The position numbers and the translations under genes are program-made. The notes beneath the pieces are model-generated. The model did not search any database. It was not told the DNA's origin and worked only from the letters and a program-made list of their open reading frames with translations. Source: Tepidisphaera sp. (lineage in GTDB: Bacteria; Planctomycetota; Phycisphaerae; Phycisphaerales; UBA1924). Taken from it: a DNA stretch of 64,000 nucleotides. This document shows positions 57,881 through 64,000 of the stretch, piece by piece (within the stretch, counting starts at the first letter, position 1; each line of letters opens with the position of its first letter). The stretch lies in assembly GCA_016124375.1 (NCBI GenBank), contig WGNV01000003.1, positions 186,001 through 250,000 on the forward strand, given 5' to 3'.

Positions 57881-60745
57881 TCACGGGCACGGCCCGCCGG
57901 CGATGACGTTGATCAGGCCGTCGATGTCACCCTGGTCGGCGACGCCGTCCTGGTTGAAGTCGGGGTCGATGCCGGTGGGGTTGGGGCCGCCGGCGATGAC
58001 GTTGATGAGGTAGTCAACGTCGCCCTGATCGGCCACGCCGTCCTGGTTGACGTCGGGGTCACAGGGGGCGGGAGCGGGGTAGAAGCTGAAGTGGAAGTCG
58101 AGGTCGCCGGGGCCGGGGGTGTAGTAGTTGGAGACCTTGATGAGGTAGACGCCGCCAGCGGTGACGGGGAAGTCGGAGATGAGGCTGGTGAAGTTGCCGC
58201 CCGAGTCGTCATCGCAGATGAGGGATGAGCCGCGGAAGCAGATGTTGTTGAGGCTGAAGGCGCAGAAGTTGAAGATGTCGATGACGGTGTCGTAGTCGCT
58301 GCCGATGGTGTCGACCTGGATGAGACCGTTCTGCGTCGGGTGGAAGTTGTACCACACCGAGTTGCTGTTGCCCATGAAGCCGCAGGTGTCGGTGTCTTCG
58401 CAGGGCTGGGTGGTGGCGTACTCGGTGTCGAGGCCGGTCTCGGTGAAGGTGCCGTAGGTGTTGGGCATCTCGGTGCCGCTGGAGCAGTTGTCGTTGACCG
58501 GGGCGGTGGGCACGAAGGAGAGGTTGAAGACGAGGTTGGTGACGCCCGGGGTCGTGCCGTACTTGGCAACCTTGATCTTGACGGTCTGGCCCTTGGTGAG
58601 GTGCAGGTTGTCGATCTGCGACTGCGTGCCCACGCCCGAGTCATCATCGCAGGCGAGGACGGAGGGCGGGAAGTAGGTGCCGAGGAAGAAGAACCCGCAG
58701 CCATTGAAGACCGAGAGGACGGTGTCGTAGTTGCTGCCGTTGGTGTTGATGGAGAGGTTGCCGGTGTTGGGGGCGGTGAAGGAGTAGTAGATGCTGCTGG
58801 TGGAGTTGCCGGCGCCGCCCAGCTCGCAGGACTCGGTGGGCTCGTTGACGCGGGCGGTGGCCCAGCTGGTGTCGCGCGAGATGCTGTAGCTGTTGGTGCT
58901 GATGACGGTGGCGTTGCCGCACTCGTCGTCGGCGGGGGCGGGGTACTTGATGGAGCCGTAGGCGTTGACGAAGCCGTAGCCGTAGTCGGTGTCGTAACCC
59001 GCGACGCCCAGGTCGGTCGCGCCCAGGGCGATCGCCACGAAGCCTTCAGCCTGGCTGGCGAAGGGGTGGGCGGCGTAGTAGAGCGTGGCCACGCCCGCCG
59101 AATAGGGCGAAGCGAAGCTGGTACCGTCGACGATCACGACATCGCCGTTGACGTAGCCGTTGGCGCCGGTGCGGTCGAGGGTGTAGATGCCCTGGCCGGG
59201 GGCGGAGATGTCAAGGCCTGGGCCGTACTGGCTGAAGCTGGCGCGGTTGCCGTTGGAGGCCATGGCGGCGCAGCTGATGACGAAGGGCGCGCTCGAGGGA
59301 TAGCCGATGGTGCCGCTGCCGTTGTTGCCGGCCGCGGCGAAGTGCAGCATGTTGTGGTTGACGTACGCGTCCTGGTACTCCGCGTCGATGGCGTTGGACT
59401 GGCCGACGCCGAACGACGCGTTGCTGCTGCGGCAGCCCAGCCCCACGCCCCAGGTCAGGGCGTTGACCACGTACGAGGGCTGGTAGATCGCGAAGCTGTT
59501 GGTGCACGTCGGCGGGTTGTTGACCAAGGTTGCGATCTTGGCGACGCTCACCGGCGAGAGGCCCGCGATGCCCGCAACGTCCAGCCCGTTGTTCCAGCGG
59601 GCCGAGACGCAGCCGGCCACGGCGGTGCCGTGGTTGTCGCAGGCGTTGCCGGGCGAGCCATCGCCCACGCCGCCGACGACGCCGGTGGTGAAGTCGCGCC
59701 CGGTGCTCCAGTTGAGGTCCGGGTGGTTGGTCTGCGTGCCCACGTCCATCACCAGCCAGCTCACGCTGCTGCGGCCGGTCGTGAGGTCCCACGCCTCCGG
59801 AGCGTCGATGTCGTAGTCGTTGGACTGGTCCAGCCCCCACTGGTTGCCGAAGAAGGTGTCGTTGGGCACCGTGCGATCCAGCTCCATGGTCGCGAGCACA
59901 TCGGGCTCAGCCCAGGCGAAGGCGGCGTCCTTCTGCAGGGCGTCGATCTGGCGCAGGACCTCGAAGCCGCTCACCGCGCTGCTGTGCAGCATCACCCCGC
60001 CCGGGATGGACCCGAGCTGGGCGCGGGCGATCTGCAGGCCGCCTCGGGCGGCGTTCTGGGCCTGGTTCGCGTCACGCATCTGACCCATCACGTCGGGCGT
60101 GATCACCGTCCAGCCGCCGGCCATGTAGGGGTTCTCGAACACCGGCGAGGCGAAGACCACGGGCGAGCCCTGGGCCTTGACGATGGCCTGGATCGCGGCC
60201 TCGGTGGCCGCGGCGTTGGCCAGCGGGTTCTTGAGGTTCACCAGCACCCACTCGCGGTACTCGGTGTTGCCGTTCTCGATGGTTTCGTAGCCCGCGGCGT
60301 TGAGAGCGGCGATGGCCGTGGCGGTGGTGTTGCCGGCCTGAGCCGCGGCGTCGGAGAGCTTGACCGCGATGCGGTTGGGGTCAAGGTTCATGACGATCTG
60401 CGCGCCCTTGTAGGTGTACCAGTTGGGCGTCTCGGGGGCCGTGCGGGCCACGTTGCGCGAGGTGATCTTTTCGAGCAGGGCCACGTTGCCCGAGTCGTCG
60501 GCGGCCATCGCGTTGGCCTCCTGCTCGGTGATGTTGGCGTAGGGCCAGGGGGCGGGGCGCGGGGCCGTCACGTCCACCTTGACCAGCCCGGCGTTGTCGG
60601 CCGTGCCGTTGGAAACGAACGTGGCCGCGGGATCGAGCCCGGTGGGCTGACCGACATCGACCGCCTGGAACGCCTGCGACACCGAACACGCGAGCCCGCT
60701 GACAAGCACGCACGCGAGCTGAATACGAACCGAAGTCCTGACCAT
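57881..60745 (-). CDS. Secreted subtilisin-like protease with dockerin repeats, 954 aa
   Basis: A large exported serine protease. Signal peptide about 1-26; pro-region to ~310; catalytic domain with D334 (VMDVGTQTNHPDL), H372 (DNHGTAVAG), the oxyanion Asn in AAGNNGSG (473-480) and S543 (DGTSFASPYSAG). After it come two PPC-like beta domains (NYDTVLSVFNGCGF...LACDDDSG and YDTVIDIFNFCAF...LICDDDSG). The end holds two repeats of DVNQDGVADQGDVDYLINVIAGG type, each a dockerin-like EF-hand loop. They may anchor or assemble the enzyme at the cell surface. GGAAAGGGG upstream fixes ATG 60743-60745. Confidence 0.93.
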   Translation of the reverse strand: MVRTSVRIQLACVLVSGLACSVSQAFQAVDVGQPTGLDPAATFVSNGTADNAGLVKVDVTAPRPAPWPYANITEQEANAMAADDSGNVALLEKITSRNVARTAPETPNWYTYKGAQIVMNLDPNRIAVKLSDAAAQAGNTTATAIAALNAAGYETIENGNTEYREWVLVNLKNPLANAAATEAAIQAIVKAQGSPVVFASPVFENPYMAGGWTVITPDVMGQMRDANQAQNAARGGLQIARAQLGSIPGGVMLHSSAVSGFEVLRQIDALQKDAAFAWAEPDVLATMELDRTVPNDTFFGNQWGLDQSNDYDIDAPEAWDLTTGRSSVSWLVMDVGTQTNHPDLNWSTGRDFTTGVVGGVGDGSPGNACDNHGTAVAGCVSARWNNGLDVAGIAGLSPVSVAKIATLVNNPPTCTNSFAIYQPSYVVNALTWGVGLGCRSSNASFGVGQSNAIDAEYQDAYVNHNMLHFAAAGNNGSGTIGYPSSAPFVISCAAMASNGNRASFSQYGPGLDISAPGQGIYTLDRTGANGYVNGDVVIVDGTSFASPYSAGVATLYYAAHPFASQAEGFVAIALGATDLGVAGYDTDYGYGFVNAYGSIKYPAPADDECGNATVISTNSYSISRDTSWATARVNEPTESCELGGAGNSTSSIYYSFTAPNTGNLSINTNGSNYDTVLSVFNGCGFFFLGTYFPPSVLACDDDSGVGTQSQIDNLHLTKGQTVKIKVAKYGTTPGVTNLVFNLSFVPTAPVNDNCSSGTEMPNTYGTFTETGLDTEYATTQPCEDTDTCGFMGNSNSVWYNFHPTQNGLIQVDTIGSDYDTVIDIFNFCAFSLNNICFRGSSLICDDDSGGNFTSLISDFPVTAGGVYLIKVSNYYTPGPGDLDFHFSFYPAPAPCDPDVNQDGVADQGDVDYLINVIAGGPNPTGIDPDFNQDGVADQGDIDGLINVIAGGPCP

Positions 60746-61030
60746 GAGTATCCCCTTTCCTTCTCACACTCCAAAGACACAGCGCACCACGCGCGATGCC
60801 CGATCAACTGCAAGCGACGTGCGGGGCGCGGATCGCAGGAAAAAATCATCAAAAGTGCAGATTTTCTTGGAAACGGCGCGTCCGACGCCTGCAGAGGCGC
60901 CCGGCCAGGAAGTTCCTGAGGAAAAAGTCGGCGTGCGTTCGTAGGTCCGCGGGGCGGCCGCCCACGCTTCGAGGGCGAACCAACGGGTAGACACTCGTTC
61001 TACCTGCCCGCCCGTCGTCCCGCATTGGGC

Positions 61031-62134
61031 TCACACGTTAAAGAGGAAGTGGCAGATGTCCCCGTCCTTCATCACGTATTCCTTGCCTTCGGTGCGCAGT
61101 TTGCCCGCCTCGCGGATCGCCTTCTCCGTCTTGTACTTCTCCAGGTCGGCCAGCGTGTAGATCTCGGCGCGGATGAAGCCCTTCTCGAAGTCCGTGTGGA
61201 TCACGCCCGCCGCCTGCGGCGCCGTCGCGCCCACCGGGATGGTCCACGCGCGCACCTCCTTCTCCCCCGCGGTGAAGTAACTCTGCAACCCAAGCAAGCG
61301 ATACGCGGCATGCGCCACGCTCTCAAGCGCGGGCTCCTTCAACCCCAGCGCTTCCAGCATCTCCTGCCGCTCGCTGTCCGCCATCTGCCCCAGTTCGCTC
61401 TCGATCTTCGCGCACACCGGCACCACCTCGGCGTGGTCGGCCTTGGCGATCTCACGCACCTTCATGCACGCTTCGCTCTTGCCTTCGAGGTCATCCTCAT
61501 CGACGTTCATGAGATACAGCACGCGCTTGGTCGTGATGAGCCCGAGCGTCTTGAAGACTTTCATCTGGTCGGGGTCGTCGATCTTTGCGTGCCGGGCGGG
61601 CTTGCCGGCGTCGAGCACGGGCTTGAGCTTCTTGAGCAGTTCGAACCGCGCAATTGCCTCTTTCTCGCCGCTCTTGGCCGCCCGCTCGGCCCGGCCCAGT
61701 CCGCCGTCCACCGTCTCAAGGTCCGCCAGAATCAACTCCGTGTTGATGATGTCGATGTCGCGGGCCGGGTCCACGCTGCCCGAGACGTGCAGAATCTCCT
61801 CGCCCCCGGGCGCCTTCGTAAAGCAGCGCACCACCTGGATGATCGCATCGACCTCCCTGATGTGGCTGAGGAACTTGTTGCCCAGCCCCTCGCCCGTGCT
61901 CGCGCCCTTCACGATGCCCGCGATGTCCACGAGCCGCAACGCAGCGGGGATTACCTTCTGCGGCGGGATGTACTTGGTAATCGTTTCCAGCCGCTTGTCG
62001 GGGATCGGCACGACGCCGACGTTGGGCTCGATGGTCGCGAAGGGATAGTTCGCAGCCAGGGCGTTGCCCTTGGTCAAAGCGTTGAAGAGGGTGCTCTTGC
62101 CCACGTTGGGCAGACCGACGATTCCGGCTTCCAT
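61031..62134 (-). CDS. ychF: Redox-regulated ATPase/GTPase YchF, 367 aa
   Basis: OBG-family P-loop protein that binds ribosomes and prefers ATP. G1 GLPNVGKST (7-15), switch region with [15 protein letters not shown]3 [22 protein letters not shown], and the NVDE specificity motif that replaces NKxD. The C-terminal TGS-like domain ends [48 protein letters not shown] as expected. Start ATG at 62132-62134 begins the P-loop region. It is single, with the YihY gene upstream on the same strand. Confidence 0.96.
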   Translation of the reverse strand: MEAGIVGLPNVGKSTLFNALTKGNALAANYPFATIEPNVGVVPIPDKRLETITKYIPPQKVIPAALRLVDIAGIVKGASTGEGLGNKFLSHIREVDAIIQVVRCFTKAPGGEEILHVSGSVDPARDIDIINTELILADLETVDGGLGRAERAAKSGEKEAIARFELLKKLKPVLDAGKPARHAKIDDPDQMKVFKTLGLITTKRVLYLMNVDEDDLEGKSEACMKVREIAKADHAEVVPVCAKIESELGQMADSERQEMLEALGLKEPALESVAHAAYRLLGLQSYFTAGEKEVRAWTIPVGATAPQAAGVIHTDFEKGFIRAEIYTLADLEKYKTEKAIREAGKLRTEGKEYVMKDGDICHFLFNV

Positions 62135-62238
62135 GGAAAGACCTTTCAAGAGCCGCGCAGAGGCGGGGGGCGATGGTAGGGCCGGGGTGGAAGAGCAACC
62201 ATAGAACGCACGCAGCGAGAGGCTGCGGTTCGTTGGCT

Positions 62239-63840
62239 TTATGACGTTGCGGGCTGGGGCGCAGGAAGGGTCTGCGGCTCGTCTGACGGGGCAGCGTGCT
62301 CGTTCTGTTCGAGCAACTGGGCCAGCGTGGTGTTTCGCAGCGCGTCGCGGCGGGCGCGTTCGAGCAACTGGCCCACGCTCAGTTTGCGTTTGTCGCCCTG
62401 GGCCAGTGAATCGGCGACGTCGAGCACGTCGATCGCCCGGATGTGGGCGGCCGGGCGGGCCAGGGAATAGGACATCTGGCGGTCGCCCTCGGCGACGCGC
62501 AGCAGCAGGCCCGCCCCGGCGAGCTGCTCGAGCACGGCGGCGGCGGCTACCGCGTCGAGCCCCGTGCGCTCCGAAATGCTGGAGTGGTCGCTCCGCTGGC
62601 CCTTTTCGAAGCGCTCGCCCACCGCGACCATGACCAGCAGCGGGGCAGAGCCGTCGATCAGGCGCGGGCGCCCGGGCGGGTTCGGGTCGGGCTTCAGGCC
62701 GAGGGCGATCAGCACGCTTTCGGTCAGGCCCTTGGCGGTCGCCTGGCGATAGGTCTGCATGGAGTAGGCGAGCTGCAGGCCCACCAGCACGATGAGCCAA
62801 CTGATGTACAGCCACATCAGGAACAGGGGCAGGATGGCCAGGGCGCCGTAGACCTGCTGGTAGCCGGCGGAGAACTGCACGAACTTGGTGATGCCCAGTT
62901 TGCCGGCTTCCCAGGCGATGGCCGCGACCAGGGCGCCCAGCGTCGCGGGGGTCACCAGGATGCGGGTGTTGGGGACGGTGACGTAGATGATCGTGAGCAT
63001 CAGCGTGCTGGTGAAGCACGCGGAGGCGAAGGCCAGCACGCTGAGCATGGTGCGGCGGACTTCGCCGTTTTCAGTCAGGGGCAGGTGGCTGGCAAAGCTG
63101 CTGATGTACTCGGTGATGAAAAAACTCAGGAAGAGGAGGATCGGGCCGAAGGAGAGCAGGGCCCAGTACTGGGAGATCCGCCGCACCCAGCTGCGGCCTT
63201 CGGGGGCGTTGCAGATCTGGTTGAAGGCCTTTTCGATCTCGACCAGCATGCTGATGGCGGCGTAGAAGAGCGTCAGGAAGCCGACGGCGGCGACCCGGCC
63301 CCGGACGGTCTTGGCGCGTTCGACGGCGCCGGCGATGACGCGGTCGAGCTTGGAGGGGACGCGCTGGCCGGGGGAGGGCGGGCCGACGAAATCCGGCTGC
63401 GGGGTCGCGGCCTTGGCGTCGGGGGCTGGCTGGGCGGCGGCGTCGCCCTGGGACGGCGCCGGGGTTTCGGAGTGCTGGCGGTGCACATGGTCGTCGGCTT
63501 CTTCGTCCTGGAAGGAGATTTGGTCGATGCCGGCGTAGGTGAGGACCTTGTGCAGGGCGTCTCGCTGTTCGTCGGGCGTTGAGAATGATGCCAGCCCGAC
63601 CAGGCCCACCACAAGGACTGGGATGAGGCCGAAGAGGGTGCGGTAGGTGAGGGCCGCGGCCATGCGGGTGAGCTGGCTTTGGCGCAGGCCAGCGATGACG
63701 AGGCGCGAGGTGAGGAAGATGTGGCGCAGTACGCCCGGCTTGCGCCCCGGGGGCGGGGCGTCGGCCAGCGCGAAGAAGCCGCGCGACCACGCGGGGTGCG
63801 CGTGGTTGCCGTGTTGAGGTTGATCCTGCCCGTTGGGCAC
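62239..63840 (-). CDS. YihY/BrkB-family inner membrane protein, 533 aa
   Basis: Polytopic protein of the family once called ribonuclease BN. Six helices are visible, with the [23 protein letters not shown] first block, [29 protein letters not shown], and the last conserved segment [29 protein letters not shown]. There is a ~70-residue Pro/Ala/Gln-rich insertion after residue 105 and a C-terminal winged-helix-like extension of ~130 residues, longer than usual. GTG 63838-63840 is supported by AGGAG with a 6-base gap. Function unknown in general; often linked to envelope transport. Confidence 0.85.
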   Translation of the reverse strand: MPNGQDQPQHGNHAHPAWSRGFFALADAPPPGRKPGVLRHIFLTSRLVIAGLRQSQLTRMAAALTYRTLFGLIPVLVVGLVGLASFSTPDEQRDALHKVLTYAGIDQISFQDEEADDHVHRQHSETPAPSQGDAAAQPAPDAKAATPQPDFVGPPSPGQRVPSKLDRVIAGAVERAKTVRGRVAAVGFLTLFYAAISMLVEIEKAFNQICNAPEGRSWVRRISQYWALLSFGPILLFLSFFITEYISSFASHLPLTENGEVRRTMLSVLAFASACFTSTLMLTIIYVTVPNTRILVTPATLGALVAAIAWEAGKLGITKFVQFSAGYQQVYGALAILPLFLMWLYISWLIVLVGLQLAYSMQTYRQATAKGLTESVLIALGLKPDPNPPGRPRLIDGSAPLLVMVAVGERFEKGQRSDHSSISERTGLDAVAAAAVLEQLAGAGLLLRVAEGDRQMSYSLARPAAHIRAIDVLDVADSLAQGDKRKLSVGQLLERARRDALRNTTLAQLLEQNEHAAPSDEPQTLPAPQPATS

Positions 63841-63862
63841 GCGGTTCTCCTGTGGCGGTTCG

Positions 63863-64000
63863 TCAGCCGATCACGCGGGGACGGACACGCGAGACATCTT
63901 CGCGGGGGGCCTGCGGCTTGGCGACGGATCGCGCGGGGGGGGAATTCATCGGCCGGGGCGCCGGGCCCACCCGGGCCTTTGTTGGCTTTTCGGGGCGGCG
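63863..64000 (-). CDS. C-terminal end of an unidentified protein (truncated by window edge)
   Basis: The minus-strand frame is open from the window edge to TGA at 63863-63865, giving 45 residues, Pro/Arg/Ala-rich (PAPRPMNSPPARSVAKPQ), probably a disordered tail. Its stop lies 22 bases before the YihY start, and the AGGAG of the latter is in between, consistent with an operon. A real gene is likely but nothing can be said about function. Confidence 0.4.
   Translation of the reverse strand, partial: RRPEKPTKARVGPAPRPMNSPPARSVAKPQAPREDVSRVRPRVIG

Noticed and set aside
58340..60919. An 859-codon frame opposite the subtilase
   Set aside because: Val/Gly/Asp-rich shadow frame; the opposite strand carries a full protease with catalytic triad and repeats.

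Overview
The window reads as a high-GC chromosome from a planctomycete, most likely class Phycisphaerae. The basis is a combination of features: three secreted proteins end in VPAPG / hydrophobic / RRRR sorting tails (PEP-CTERM type), a secreted subtilase ends in two dockerin-like calcium-binding repeats, there are several membrane proteins with a CPxCxYxL...CPECG zinc ribbon, and the chromosome carries a BamA-type outer membrane assembly gene. This assignment is inference; no rRNA gene is present to confirm it.

Region A (1-9724) is the right-hand part of an integrated mobile element. It ends with a 439-residue tyrosine recombinase (8243-9562) facing away from a tRNA-Ala(CGC) gene (9725-9797, minus strand), the classic layout of an element inserted at the 3' end of a tRNA. 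Inside are a run of overlapping unknown genes (1-2174), a 1 kb mostly non-coding segment packed with GCATG/CACATGCA words and hairpins, a second smaller recombinase (3139-3927), a membrane protein, an XRE regulator with a palindromic operator over its start codon, a BglII-family restriction endonuclease with its convergent SPPY methyltransferase, and a coupled pair of small membrane proteins. The left end of the element is outside the window.

Region B (9798-28800) is core chromosome: a zinc-uptake binding protein with a candidate Zur box, convergent with a P1B metal-exporting ATPase; gpsA; secreted proteins; a translationally coupled Nfu-N/mutY pair; the c-di-AMP genes cdaA-cdaR; two paralogous zinc-ribbon membrane proteins; ppdK, with a partial duplicate of its 3' end about 0.7 kb away; and a coupled pabB-Nudix pair.

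Region C (28900-44900) holds bamA, a TlpA-like thioredoxin fusion, secreted and membrane proteins, a small glycan cluster (GT4 glycosyltransferase, methyltransferase-like protein, HAD phosphatase), a fungal-type cytosine deaminase, a phenylalanine-4-hydroxylase, and a YceI protein.

Region D (44988-64000) is built around phosphate: pstSCAB with a Pho-box-like direct repeat upstream, and ppk1 nearby. Then come a PTPS-family protein with the active-site pattern of folate-type enzymes, a RibBA-like protein whose GTP cyclohydrolase II half looks dead, an S51 peptidase, the dockerin subtilase, ychF, and a YihY/BrkB membrane protein. The PTPS-III-like enzyme, pabB and the Nudix hydrolase together suggest a FolB-independent folate route.
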